From Cyanocohniella sp. LLY (GTDB taxonomy: Bacteria > Cyanobacteriota > Cyanobacteriia > Cyanobacteriales > Nostocaceae): 35,966 bases of DNA. The notes under the pieces are model-generated. The model did no database searches. It had not been told where the DNA came from and saw only the letters and a program-made list of their open reading frames with translations. Position 1 is the first letter of the stretch; each line of letters opens with the position of its first letter. The stretch spans positions 1-35,966 of the forward strand of contig JAKOMP010000047.1 in assembly GCA_022241785.1 (NCBI GenBank), given 5' to 3'. This document shows positions 24,151-33,175 of the stretch, one piece after another. Position numbers and translations under genes: made by a program.

Positions 24151-26226
24151 CTAAAAATTTGAAGTTAATCCCACACGAAAAGTAAACCCAGGACTATAAA
24201 TACGATTAACTCGCTCGTATTGTTCACCGAGTAAGTTTTCTAAATAAACAGTCAGTCCTAAATTACTAGTTACAGGAATCCGACCACTCAAATCTAAATT
24301 TAGGAAAGATGGTACGAAATCTCTGCTTGTTTCCCCTGGTGCATTAAAAAAGGCTCGACGCATACCACTGTTATAAGTGACATACAAATTAGCTTGCCAG
24401 CCTGAATTTTGATAACCAATACCACCTTGAGCTACAGAATAAGGAATAAAACCTAACTGTAAACCTTGTTCTGCGCCTGTTTTGATTTTGGCATCTGTAT
24501 ATGTATAGTTGAGAAAAGTTGACCAACCAGGGGTAATTTGATATCGCAATGCAGCTTCTAAACCATTGGTATTTACTAACCCAATATTTTCCCATCTGCC
24601 AGCTATAATCCCTAAGCGATTATCTAAACTACTGCCAAAGTAAGTAAATTGCCCAATCACATTATTTGTGAGTCTGACATCTACGCCCGCAGTCCAAGAT
24701 GAGCCTGTTTCTGGTGTTAAATCAGGATTGGGTTCCCAACCATGAACTGTATCATAAACATATAATTGATCTAATCCAGGATTGCGCTGTCCACCTGCCC
24801 AACTACCACGCAAAGCTACTGCTGGTGTGAGGGCATAACGTAAGCCAGCGCTGGGGTTCAAATAATTGCCAAATTCCCCATCAAAGCTTTGTCTAAGACC
24901 CAAGTCTATCTGAAAATCGTTGCTAATATTTAAAGTATTTACAGCAAACAAAGCTGTATTTAAGACATTTCTATTTTCAGTTCCATTATTAATAATTCTG
25001 TCAGGTCTGGTACTGAAAGTATCTCCAGTTAAATTGCTATTTTGTAAATCTAATCCCCAGCGTAATTTATAGTTAGGGGATAATTGCCAATCATGATCTA
25101 CCCTAGCTGTAATTTGTTGGGTATCTAAAACACCTGTGCGGTTAAATTCTTGTCCAGCAAAAACTGTAGGGCCATAAGTGCTAAAGTAATCTTGGTTATA
25201 ACCGAGTGTGGTTGTGAGATTTGAGCTTTCTCCCTGACCTAATCTAGTTTTCCAAGATAAGCCGACGTTAAAGCCATCATGGTCTAATCTATCTCTTTGG
25301 AGAGGGAAACCAAAATAAACTAAACCTCTACGACTGCTGAGTTTTTTAATATCTAAATTTAAGGAATTTTTACTATCTAAATCTAAACCTATGCTGCCAA
25401 AATAAGTACTGGTAGCTGTGTCTGCATTCGCCAAAAATCCTTGAGCATCACGATTGGCTGCACCCACAGGGACGCGATAACGGTTATCTATAAAGAATCT
25501 TTCAAAGCTGAAGTTATATCTAGCATCACCAACTGAGCCACCATAGCTGACTTGTTGATTATTTAAGCTCAATGAGCCAAATTCTGCACTTCCAGTTAAT
25601 CGAGGTTGACTATAACCTTCTTTGGTGATGATGTTCACAACTCCGCCAAAGGCTGATGAACCATACAATGCGGAGGTGACACCACTATATAATTCCACGC
25701 GTTCAATGGCTTCTACAGGAATACTATTTAAGTCGGTTCCACCATGATAAGTGTTGACATTATTATTAATTGGTCTGCCATTAATCAGAAATACAGACTG
25801 ATTAATTGACGCACCTCGGTAGTATGTTCCTGTGTGAATATCGGCACCATGACCGACATCATTAATGGCGAAACCGGGCATTCTTTTTAAAACATCAGCT
25901 ACGCTTGTTGCACCCTGTTTTTGAATTTCTTCTTGATCTATTACGTAAACAGGCGTAGACTCAGGTAAAGAATTTTGTTCTCCAGTTACTTCTATAAAAA
26001 TATCTACATCTTCGTTATCAGTTGGTTCTACTTCTGGTTGTGTTTCCGGGTTAACTTCAATGGGAATAGATTGTTGAGTTAATAATTCTGCACTAGTGGC
26101 TGGTAATTCGATTTCACTTAAGTTAAAAATAATTGAGTTTATCTGCTCTGTTTCAGCAGCAAAGGCGGGAAAAGTAATTAATAAACTTGGTACAGCAACA
26201 GGTAGTAGAAAAAAATGCTTGTTCAC
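24151..26226 (-). CDS. TonB-dependent outer-membrane receptor
   Basis: The 691-residue protein has a signal peptide (MNKHFFLLPVAVPSLLITFPAFA). An acidic linker is followed by a TonB-box-like stretch (VDIFIEVTGE, about 74-83), a plug domain (about 90-215, with VADVLKRMPGFAIND, YYRGASINQSVFLINGRP and VERVELYSG..SALYGSSAFGGVVNIITK), and a C-terminal beta-barrel ending FRVGLTSNF. The start is GTG at 26226, directly after an in-frame stop, and no better Met is near. It lacks the N-terminal AMIN domain found in many cyanobacterial siderophore receptors. The ligand (siderophore, vitamin B12 or other) cannot be told from the sequence. No Fur box or B12 riboswitch was recognised upstream. Confidence 0.93.
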   Translation of the reverse strand: MNKHFFLLPVAVPSLLITFPAFAAETEQINSIIFNLSEIELPATSAELLTQQSIPIEVNPETQPEVEPTDNEDVDIFIEVTGEQNSLPESTPVYVIDQEEIQKQGATSVADVLKRMPGFAINDVGHGADIHTGTYYRGASINQSVFLINGRPINNNVNTYHGGTDLNSIPVEAIERVELYSGVTSALYGSSAFGGVVNIITKEGYSQPRLTGSAEFGSLSLNNQQVSYGGSVGDARYNFSFERFFIDNRYRVPVGAANRDAQGFLANADTATSTYFGSIGLDLDSKNSLNLDIKKLSSRRGLVYFGFPLQRDRLDHDGFNVGLSWKTRLGQGESSNLTTTLGYNQDYFSTYGPTVFAGQEFNRTGVLDTQQITARVDHDWQLSPNYKLRWGLDLQNSNLTGDTFSTRPDRIINNGTENRNVLNTALFAVNTLNISNDFQIDLGLRQSFDGEFGNYLNPSAGLRYALTPAVALRGSWAGGQRNPGLDQLYVYDTVHGWEPNPDLTPETGSSWTAGVDVRLTNNVIGQFTYFGSSLDNRLGIIAGRWENIGLVNTNGLEAALRYQITPGWSTFLNYTYTDAKIKTGAEQGLQLGFIPYSVAQGGIGYQNSGWQANLYVTYNSGMRRAFFNAPGETSRDFVPSFLNLDLSGRIPVTSNLGLTVYLENLLGEQYERVNRIYSPGFTFRVGLTSNF

Positions 26227-26666
26227 TTAGTTGTTCTTAACTTAGGTAAAAATTACTAAGTAGTATTCTGGCTGTAACAACAAAATGGTGTCAAAAGACG
26301 CGCTGTCGTAGTAAATGCGAATGGGTAGAGGAAGATTAAGCTAAAAAACATATAATTTGCATGTTGAGATTAAATGAAATCCTTGTAGGGTGGGCATACT
26401 TCTCTACGAGACGCTACGCGGTAAGCGCAGCTATGCCCTTCAGGGCTTTACGGCAAGTGTTACAGTGAGCTTGCCGAACTGCTCAGTACAAGTCTTGACC
26501 GCCCAGGATATGCAACTTAAACGTAGAATAGCTTACCTCTACCCTAACCGGGCTACTACATTTATTTTGCTATCTCCAACGTGATGGAAGAGGGCTGTAA
26601 ACTAGCTAGGCTTCTGGGCTGAGGGCGAAGAAGGACTAAAGTCCTGACTACGAACTTTCTTATCCG
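26227..26666. other. Intergenic region with interspersed repeats
   Basis: Positions 26400-26460 hold a palindromic interspersed repeat (ACGAGACGCTACGCGG, CCCTTCAGGGCTTTACGG) like those near 1-120 and 20788-20870. Positions 26630-26656 carry AAGGACTAAAGTCCTGACTA, related to the MITE core. The 170 bases next to the receptor gene probably include its promoter. An open frame at 26390-26584 is a repeat artefact. Confidence 0.5.
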
Positions 26667-27158
26667 TTAAATGTTTAAATCGCCCATAGCTAAACGAATT
26701 TGTTCTATCCGCCTGCGGTTGACACCGAGATCGGATTCTCCTATACGAGAGGCTGAACGCAGATGAATTACTGACTCATCGGTAGGCAAGTAAAATTCTA
26801 CATCATCTACGAATTTGAAGATGCGGCTTTTAGAAAGAGCATGAATGTAATTATCTGTTTGTTCGATAACTTCTGTACGGGGAACAACGGTGAGAACTTT
26901 CAGTAAGGTTTCCCGTGCTGTATCTCGATCTACATGATAGGCGATCGCGTCAATGGCATGTTTAGAATCAGCATTTTGGCTGACAACACAGTTTGGGGAA
27001 GCGGGACAAGCACTCAAATGACCTTGAGTAATTCCCAACCCAGAAGAATCAGCCCAAGTAGCAGCAGGAAAGATTAAACTACTAATAAGCGTCAGAAATA
27101 TGACAAAAGTGATACTCCGCAAGAATCGCGGCGTGAAAGCTTTTAGTATACGGGACAT
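26667..27158 (-). CDS. DUF1499 family protein, secreted or lipid-associated
   Basis: The product of about 163 residues begins MSRILKAFTPRFLRSITF, with a hydrophobic segment up to SLIFPAATWA that acts as a signal peptide or anchor. The conserved core is HLSACPASPNCVVSQNADSKHAIDAI, followed by DTARETLLKVL and VDDVEFYLPTDESVIHLRSASRIGESDLGVNRRRIEQIR. This is the DUF1499 pattern (CP.SPNCV.S and SRiG.SDlGvNr.Ri). The start ATG 27158 is preferred over a TTG at 27164. Function in cyanobacteria is unknown. The gene lies at the end of the TonB-receptor block in the same orientation. Confidence 0.88.
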   Translation of the reverse strand: MSRILKAFTPRFLRSITFVIFLTLISSLIFPAATWADSSGLGITQGHLSACPASPNCVVSQNADSKHAIDAIAYHVDRDTARETLLKVLTVVPRTEVIEQTDNYIHALSKSRIFKFVDDVEFYLPTDESVIHLRSASRIGESDLGVNRRRIEQIRLAMGDLNI

Positions 27159-27296
27159 GATCAATTTACGGTTGGAATAGTACTCAATTATTTTCGGTCA
27201 TTTCTGATCAAAATTCCCGTCAAGGATGATTGTCACGTCAGCGATCGCCTAAAAATTAAGTCACAATAGTGTTAGGCAATCATAGAGGGTAAGACT

Positions 27297-27608
27297 ATGC
27301 TTCGTCTAACTCAAATTATACGCAACTTGTATCTTCGCCTTGAAGGCTGGTTGGGTGTTGTATTCAAAAATGTGTTGGGTGTGATCAGAAATGTCTTAGG
27401 TTTTTTTGCCAGGCTTTTCGGATTTACCAAGGCTGAATACTTCCTAGAATCTGATGAATCCACGGGGATAAATCGAAATACAGCAAAAGAACCAAAAGAA
27501 TTAGAGCAAAATAAAACTCCTGAAACACCCACTCCAAACCGCCGTCGTCCTAAAGGCAAAATGGATGACTACTACTTGAATATGGCTCGTGATGTGAAAA
27601 AAAGCTAA
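27297..27608 (+). CDS. Small amphipathic protein of unknown function
   Basis: The 103-residue protein starts with repeated amphipathic helices (MLRLTQIIRNLYLRLEGWLG, VVFKNVLGVIRNVLGFFARLF) and then GFTKAEYFLESDES. The C-terminal half is polar and Pro/Arg-rich, with PNRRRPKGKMDDYYLNMARDV. I do not recognise a characterised family. The N-terminal part could lie on a membrane surface. A strong terminator follows at 27679-27709. Divergent transcription from the DUF1499 gene suggests a shared promoter region (27159-27296), which has a HIP1 octamer near 27240. Confidence 0.75.
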   Translation: MLRLTQIIRNLYLRLEGWLGVVFKNVLGVIRNVLGFFARLFGFTKAEYFLESDESTGINRNTAKEPKELEQNKTPETPTPNRRRPKGKMDDYYLNMARDVKKS

Positions 27609-27678
27609 ATTAACATGCGCCTCCGTTGAAGACTAACGTTAAATTATGGGTGCGATCTCGCCCATTAATACATAATAG

Positions 27679-27709
27679 AACCCCACTTCAATCTGTGGGG
27701 TTGTTTTTT
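27679..27709 (+). terminator. Rho-independent terminator
   Basis: An 8-bp perfect stem, AACCCCAC (27679-27686) and GTGGGGTT (27695-27702), has an 8-base loop and is followed by a T-rich tract (TTGTTTTTTC, 27701-27710). It lies about 70 bases after the small gene at 27297-27608 and points in its direction. Confidence 0.88.
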
Positions 27710-27818
27710 CTGAAGTCTGCGGACTTCGTTAAAAATAATATGACGTATACTTGGCATTTAGCCAATTAGTTAAATAATCGATAATTTAGATCTCCATTAA
27801 TTGAATTGGTTAATATTT

Positions 27819-27970
27819 TAAGTAGGACGGCGTAAATAATTAAAGGTTTGTAGTGAGGACTTTAGTCCTCAAATAAGGGCTTCAGCCCTTACTACGAAAT
27901 GAATTTCAATTATTTTACATTGCTTAACATAGTTTGATTTTAGTTTAATTTTTTCTCGCCGACTTACTTA
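27819..27970. repeat. MITE-like element, copy 2
   Basis: This 152-bp element matches 11637-11769. Left end TAAGTAGGACGGCG and right end (reverse complement) TAAGTAAGTCGGCG agree at 12 of 14 positions. Two internal hairpins are intact here: TGAGGACTTTAGTCCTCA and AAGGGCTTCAGCCCTT, with flanking GTAGT/ACTAC arms. It has about 18 extra bases near the right end. TA at both tips could be a target duplication. No ORF is present. Confidence 0.78.
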
Positions 27971-28002
27971 TTACCAATTGCTCATTACTAAAAAATGGCA
28001 AA

Positions 28003-29742
28003 TTACCTAATATTTACTTCTTGCAGATGATTTTCTGTTTTTATGCTTGAGTTGTGAGAAACCAAAGCATTTAAAGCGACATTTGGACTTTGATTATGTA
28101 GCCCCTGTTTTTGAGTATATTCATTCAGCTTATCCTGAGCTTGAGCATATACAGGAGTATTTTTAGGAACCTTGCGGAGAAACTTTACAGCACCATTCAA
28201 GTCACCCATAGCAGCTTTTTTATTAGCATTATGTAAAAAATAAGCTGCTCTAACTTGTCGCTTTTGATTGTACTCAGCTAACTTTTTTTGAACTAATTTA
28301 CCCGCAGAACTTTCTTTGGGAATTTGACTCAGATACTCAATAGCAGTGGAAAAATCTCTATCTATGGCTTTTTCGTAAGCTTTGGCTAATAAATCTTGTG
28401 TTTGTGCTTCGATATTAACGTGCGCTTGTTGCACCATGTTGTCTATTTTCGATTGCCAATATAAAATATCTGGTACTTTAGGCGCAACACCCAAAACATC
28501 TGACCATCTACCCTCATTCAAAGCTTGTTCAGCTATCAGGTATTGTTCGGCTGCAAATTGCCATTGGTGTTGCCATTCTTCAATGGTGGCTTGAGCCTCT
28601 GGATAAACATTACTGTGAGCCGGAATTGATTTAGCTAAAGCCAGAGCGCTTTGCAAATCTCCTGCTTGATATTCTTTTGTAGCTTTATATAAAGTTTCTG
28701 TTTCCGAATAGGCTGGAGAATTATTCATTAAAGAATACACTCCCAATCCCATCAACAAAGAATTAGCAGCCAATCCTACTGTCATTCCTGTGAGTAGTGA
28801 AGATTGCCCTGATGTCGATTTTTGGGGAGAGTTCTCACTAGCAACTATTTTATTGTGATTTGTATTCTCCTGTGGTTTAGTTGGGGGTGTGGGAGTTTCC
28901 CGTTGCATTTGCTTGAGGACTCGCAGTACCTCACTTGCAGACTGAAAACGGTCTTGGCAATCATAGCGGATCATTTGGCTGAGAACAGCAGCGAGATAAT
29001 CGTTAACTGGTGTATCTTGAGTCCGCCAAATAATTTCATTAGTGTGAGTATCTACTTTTAATTGCAGTGGTTCTAGCCCTGTTAAAGCCTGAATCCCAAT
29101 CATCCCCAAAGCATAAATATCACTATTGGGCTGTGTTTGACCAATAAATTGTTCTGGTGGAATATAACCCAGTGACGTGACGGGAATCCGATAAATTGGT
29201 AATTCCCCATCTAAACCAAAATCAACCGACTGGATGGAACCAAAATCAATTAAAACTAACTTGCCATCAGCTGTACGTCTAATTAAGTTTTCTGGTTTAA
29301 CGTCGCAATGAATAAAGCCTTGAGAATGAACAAATTCTAAAATACCCAGGATATCTTTTAATAATTCTATAACTTCACTTTCCGACCAAATACATCCCCA
29401 ATATTGATTTATGGGCAGTTCCGCAGCTAATGAATGCCCTTCAATAAATTCTTGCACTAAGTAGAAACGTTCATTTTCTTCAAAGCAAGTAATAAATTCA
29501 GGAATTTGGGGATGGCTTCCTAGCAGCTTGAGGGTGGCTGTTTCGGTGAGAAAGCATAATCTTAAGGGGTCTAAGTAGCTGGTTTGGCAACTACTCCCTT
29601 TGAGTTGTTTAATTACACATCGGGCATTTTCGGGATAATTTTTATCTACAGCAATGTATGTTTGTCCAAATACACCTGCACCGAGGCTTTGGATGACTTG
29701 GTAACGTGCTTGTAGTACTTTACCGATCATGTAGTGGTTCAT
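28003..29742 (-). CDS. Serine/threonine protein kinase with C-terminal repeats
   Basis: The 579-residue protein has a kinase domain at about 12-275. The glycine loop LGAGVFGQTY is followed by the Lys in CVIKQL, HCDVKPENL with catalytic Asp147, DFGSIQ, and the activation/P+1 region GYIPPEQ. An HCD replaces the usual HRD, as in many cyanobacterial kinases. A Pro/Ser linker (about 280-315) leads to a transmembrane helix (LTGMTVGLAANSLLMGLGVYSLM, about 318-340). The extracytoplasmic or lumenal side carries TPR-like repeats (GDLQSALALAKSIP, ...FSTAIEYLSQIPKE, ...GDLNGAVKFLRKVP). The start could be the first ATG or MIGKVLQ four codons later. Two identical 15-mers lie upstream at 29859 and 29943. 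Confidence 0.93.
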   Translation of the reverse strand: MNHYMIGKVLQARYQVIQSLGAGVFGQTYIAVDKNYPENARCVIKQLKGSSCQTSYLDPLRLCFLTETATLKLLGSHPQIPEFITCFEENERFYLVQEFIEGHSLAAELPINQYWGCIWSESEVIELLKDILGILEFVHSQGFIHCDVKPENLIRRTADGKLVLIDFGSIQSVDFGLDGELPIYRIPVTSLGYIPPEQFIGQTQPNSDIYALGMIGIQALTGLEPLQLKVDTHTNEIIWRTQDTPVNDYLAAVLSQMIRYDCQDRFQSASEVLRVLKQMQRETPTPPTKPQENTNHNKIVASENSPQKSTSGQSSLLTGMTVGLAANSLLMGLGVYSLMNNSPAYSETETLYKATKEYQAGDLQSALALAKSIPAHSNVYPEAQATIEEWQHQWQFAAEQYLIAEQALNEGRWSDVLGVAPKVPDILYWQSKIDNMVQQAHVNIEAQTQDLLAKAYEKAIDRDFSTAIEYLSQIPKESSAGKLVQKKLAEYNQKRQVRAAYFLHNANKKAAMGDLNGAVKFLRKVPKNTPVYAQAQDKLNEYTQKQGLHNQSPNVALNALVSHNSSIKTENHLQEVNIR

Positions 29743-29858
29743 GAGTTGGCTACTGAGTAAGTCCTTAATATAGATTTTCTTATCTGGTTATTAATTTCCG
29801 GAATGCCTTGAAAATAAATCATTACAGCGTTGTAGCCGAAAATAAAATTTTTTACTGT

Positions 29859-29957
29859 TTCAGTATTTTTACTAAAGTTTTTTAACTATTTTAATACTGG
29901 AATTACAGAAAAACGTCAATCACCTATGAAGTACGAGACCACTTCAGTATTTTTACT
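29859..29957 (-). promoter_or_regulatory. Twin 15-mers upstream of the Ser/Thr kinase
   Basis: The minus-strand word AGTAAAAATACTGAA occurs at 29859-29873 and 29943-29957, 84 bases apart, and 13 bases of it recur at 35954-35966. The pair lies 117 and 201 bases upstream of the kinase start, a regulatory or leader position. The repeat has partial inverted symmetry (AGTA..TACT). A binding site is possible but unproven. Confidence 0.35.
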
Positions 29958-29979
29958 TGCAAGTATTTATAATATGTTA

Positions 29980-31551
29980 CTAATTCCTAGTTTCTAGTCC
30001 CTCATTTTCCTCTTCTATTACTTCAGAGTTATTTGTTAAAGGTTTTACCACACGAGCGATCGCTTCCTGCACGAAAGCCTTAATAAACTCATCTCGGCGA
30101 TTCATCTTAAATTGTTGCTTAACTACCTCTGTCATCCCGCCGTCACCCCAATCTTGGTCATGACGAAAATATTCTATAAAACTTTTACCAGCAATTCGCG
30201 TCAGATAAGCTGCTGTTACGCCTTGAATTGCCCTACCTACGACAAACGTGGCGACATGGAGTTGCAAAGCAGTAGATATTAATTGAATTGCGCCTTTAAT
30301 GATTCCCAAACTGGCAATGGTTTTGGCTAAGGAAAGGGCTAACTCTTTACCTCTTTCCATATTTAGTTCACAGCCGTATACCCTACCAATTTCCACTACC
30401 ATTTGAGCATTGACAGCCGCAGTGGCTAATAAATCTACCACTGGCAGAGGCGTGACTGATACCACACCAGCACCAATCCACTGAAATCGGTCAACTATTT
30501 TGTCAGCTTGACGGCGACGCTGGGCATCAATGAGATTGCGGGCTTCTTCCCCCAGGCGTAGCGATTGCAGGAGAATATTATCTGCCACCAAATCTTCACC
30601 CTCAGCCCGTAAAATCGCTGCCATTCGCCGCAGTAAAGGGACAATATCTGGTTCTGGCTGGAAAGTTTCGCCAGTTTCTAGCTGTGCAGATTGGGGATTA
30701 GCAGCGATGGCCACGACATCATTTGGGGCAATAAATCCCAACACGCGTTGACGTAACCGGGCGAGAATCGACTCTTGATCCTCATCGGTATATAAATCGG
30801 TTTTGTTGAGAATCAAGAGCGATCGCTTGCCAATTTCGGCTAAACTACGTAGCGGTTCATATTCAGAACGGCGTAAGTCGTTATCTACCACAAACAACAG
30901 TAAATCAGCTGATGTCGCCAGTTCTCGCGCTAGTTGTTCCCGTTCCGTACCCGCCACACCTGCTTCTAAAATCCCTGGCGTATCGGTAATTAAAATTTTG
31001 CGTTCTAAGCCCTTCAAGCGCAGACAATAAGTTTCCCCGGCTTGGGTAGTCCCCATTGGTGCATTTACCTGTCCCACCATGCGCCCCATAATGGCATTTA
31101 CCAGAGAAGTCTTGCCAGCACTACCCGTGCCAAAAACCACTACTTGAATTTCACCACGGGCTAAATTGACTTCAATTTCCCGCGATTTACTTAATAAAGC
31201 TTGTTTCGCCACTTCATCTTGAATTTGGGCTACTTGTTGCCGTACAGCCTGGAGAGTTGTAGAAGCAGCATCAGACTTAGCTGCGGGAATTTCTGCCGCA
31301 GTTACTCGCCGGCGTTGACTACGCGATCGCTTTTCCCCAGCTTGCAGTATTAAGACGTAATAAACAAAAGCTGCAACCAAGCCCCCGATTAATACAACCA
31401 GCAACAACAACAGCAAATTGCCCAGCAGTGGAGAATAAGACAACTGCCAGTAAAGCCGAGAGAGAGAATCAATCAGCCAGAGGCTTAATCCCAAAATGAC
31501 GATTAAACCAACAATTAGCGTGACTATGCGCGACAGAGGCATGGATGGCAA
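29980..31551 (-). CDS. Membrane GTPase of the Era/Obg-like superfamily with DUF697-type C-terminus
   Basis: The 523-residue protein has two N-terminal hydrophobic helices (about 8-26 and 40-66), then a charged linker. The G domain runs from about 130 to 290: G1 GTGSAGKTS (Lys147), G3 DTPGI, G4 NKTDLY, and G2-like GTTQAG between. The C-terminal helical region (about 330-480, with TPLPVVDLLATAAVNAQMVVEIGRVYG) matches the DUF697/YcjF-like membrane-associated pattern, often found with dynamin- or Era-like GTPases in cyanobacteria. The acidic tail (EVIEEENEGLETRN) is typical. It lies 237 bases upstream, in the same direction, of the Ser/Thr kinase. Cellular role is unknown. Confidence 0.88.
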   Translation of the reverse strand: MPSMPLSRIVTLIVGLIVILGLSLWLIDSLSRLYWQLSYSPLLGNLLLLLLVVLIGGLVAAFVYYVLILQAGEKRSRSQRRRVTAAEIPAAKSDAASTTLQAVRQQVAQIQDEVAKQALLSKSREIEVNLARGEIQVVVFGTGSAGKTSLVNAIMGRMVGQVNAPMGTTQAGETYCLRLKGLERKILITDTPGILEAGVAGTEREQLARELATSADLLLFVVDNDLRRSEYEPLRSLAEIGKRSLLILNKTDLYTDEDQESILARLRQRVLGFIAPNDVVAIAANPQSAQLETGETFQPEPDIVPLLRRMAAILRAEGEDLVADNILLQSLRLGEEARNLIDAQRRRQADKIVDRFQWIGAGVVSVTPLPVVDLLATAAVNAQMVVEIGRVYGCELNMERGKELALSLAKTIASLGIIKGAIQLISTALQLHVATFVVGRAIQGVTAAYLTRIAGKSFIEYFRHDQDWGDGGMTEVVKQQFKMNRRDEFIKAFVQEAIARVVKPLTNNSEVIEEENEGLETRN

Positions 31552-31639
31552 GGTGTGTTAGTGGGTATATGGGCTGATGCTTTTAATGTTAATGGTTTGA
31601 GTATCGGGTGTTGTTGATTCAGGGGGTGATTTTATCTCA

Positions 31640-31769
31640 CGCAGGGAGAAGAGGCAGGGGGGCAGGGAGAAGAGGCAGGGGGGCAGGGGGCAGGGGGCAG
31701 GGGGGAAATTTCTTCGTTACTGCCTACTTCCTACTTCCTACTCCCTACTCCCTACTCCCTACTCCCTAC
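31640..31769. repeat. G-rich and heptamer repeat tract, left arm of inverted pair
   Basis: GGCAGGGGG-type units (about 31652-31705) are followed by AAATTTCTTCGTTACT and CTCCCTA-type heptamers (31738-31769). The segment is largely the reverse complement of 34062-34143. It lies between the GTPase and ndhH, and the right end overlaps the ndhH stop region. Confidence 0.8.
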
Positions 31770-32950
31770 CTATCGACAGATCCCATAATCACGTCCACAC
31801 TGCCGAGAATGACGACAATATCTGCAACCTTCATTCCCCGCAGTAGTTCTGGGACGATTTGTAGGTTGTTGAAATCGGCTGGGCGAATTTTCCAGCGCCA
31901 GGGGAAGGGATTATCATCGCCAACTAGATAAATTCCTAGTTCACCTTTGCCGCTTTCGACACGGGAATAGATTTCACCTTTGGGCATTTTAAAAGTGGGT
32001 GAAACTTTTTTGCCAATGTATTGGTAATCAAAACCATCCCACTCGGATTTTTTCCCAGCCGCCATGCGCTTGGCTTCGAGGTTTTCGTAGGGGCCTCCAG
32101 GTAGTCCTTGAATTGCTTGGCGAATAATTTTCACTGATTCGCGCATTTCTCGCATCCGCACAACGTAACGGGCGAAGCAATCACCGGCTGTTTCCCACTG
32201 GATGTCCCAATCGAAGTCGTCGTAACATTCGTAGTGGTCAACTTTCCGCAAGTCCCACTTAACGCCAGAAGCACGTAACATGGGGCCAGATAATCCCCAG
32301 TTAATTGCTTGTTCGCGGGTGATGGTACCAATACCCTCAACACGACGGCGGAATATGGGGTTATTGGTTACTAAACGTTCGTATTCATCGACTTTGGGTA
32401 ATAAGTAGTCGCAGAAGTCCAAACATTTATCTACCCAACCATAGGGTAAATCAGCTGCTACACCACCGACACGGAAGTAGTTGTTATTTACCATCCGATA
32501 TCCGGTGGCGGCTTCCCACAAATCGTAAATCATCTCCCGTTCCCGGAATTGGTAGAAGAAGGGAGTTTGGGCGCCGACGTCAGCGAGGAAGGGGCCGAAC
32601 CACAGTAAGTGATTAGCAATGCGGTTGAGTTCCAGCATGATCACACGAATGTAGCTGGCGCGCTTGGGAACCGCTATACCTGCCAATTTTTCTGGGGCGT
32701 TGACGGTGACTGCTTCGTTAAACATCCCTGCGGCGTAGTCCCAGCGACTAACGTAGGGGACGTACATGATAGTAGTCCGGTTTTCGGCAATTTTTTCCAT
32801 TCCCCGGTGCAGGTAGCCGATGACTGGTTCACAATCAACGACATCTTCACCATCTAAAGTGACAATTAACCGCAAAACCCCGTGCATTGAAGGGTGGTGT
32901 GGCCCCATATTCAGCACCATTGGTTCGGTGCGGGTTTCTAGTTGTGCCAT
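31766..32950 (-). CDS. ndhH: NAD(P)H-quinone oxidoreductase subunit H
   Basis: NdhH is a peripheral-arm subunit of the thylakoid NDH-1 complex, which carries electrons from ferredoxin to plastoquinone and supports cyclic electron flow and respiration. The 394-residue protein has the characteristic [18 protein letters not shown] near the N-terminus, [40 protein letters not shown], and the conserved region [13 protein letters not shown]. The length is that of full cyanobacterial NdhH. No other ndh genes are visible next to it, so the gene is separate from the main ndh operons. The start ATG 32950 ([10 protein letters not shown]) is clear. It is divergent from rsmH. Confidence 0.98.
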   Translation of the reverse strand: MAQLETRTEPMVLNMGPHHPSMHGVLRLIVTLDGEDVVDCEPVIGYLHRGMEKIAENRTTIMYVPYVSRWDYAAGMFNEAVTVNAPEKLAGIAVPKRASYIRVIMLELNRIANHLLWFGPFLADVGAQTPFFYQFREREMIYDLWEAATGYRMVNNNYFRVGGVAADLPYGWVDKCLDFCDYLLPKVDEYERLVTNNPIFRRRVEGIGTITREQAINWGLSGPMLRASGVKWDLRKVDHYECYDDFDWDIQWETAGDCFARYVVRMREMRESVKIIRQAIQGLPGGPYENLEAKRMAAGKKSEWDGFDYQYIGKKVSPTFKMPKGEIYSRVESGKGELGIYLVGDDNPFPWRWKIRPADFNNLQIVPELLRGMKVADIVVILGSVDVIMGSVDR

Positions 32951-33175
32951 AAGTTCCGTGTTCTCCCATTATGAAAATTTCAACTTGAATCGCGTTGATG
33001 CCCACCAGACCCGAATGATCTTTTCTGCCAAAATCAGGTTAGTAAGGGAAATATCTTGGAGAAGTCACCCTGGGGGCGTCTACATCTATTACCCATACAG
33101 GAGTATGTTGGAGAGGGGCGGCAGCGAGGGGATTTTACTTGATGTTGCATTTTGTTTCACTTCTTCAATTATTAT

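Noticed and set aside
26227-26400. Cobalamin riboswitch or Fur box upstream of the TonB receptor
   Set aside because: I could not find the B12 box or an AATGATAATCATT-like palindrome by eye; a covariance-model search would decide.
26390-26584. Short open frame on the plus strand
   Set aside because: It lies across an interspersed repeat and the peptide does not look like a conserved protein.
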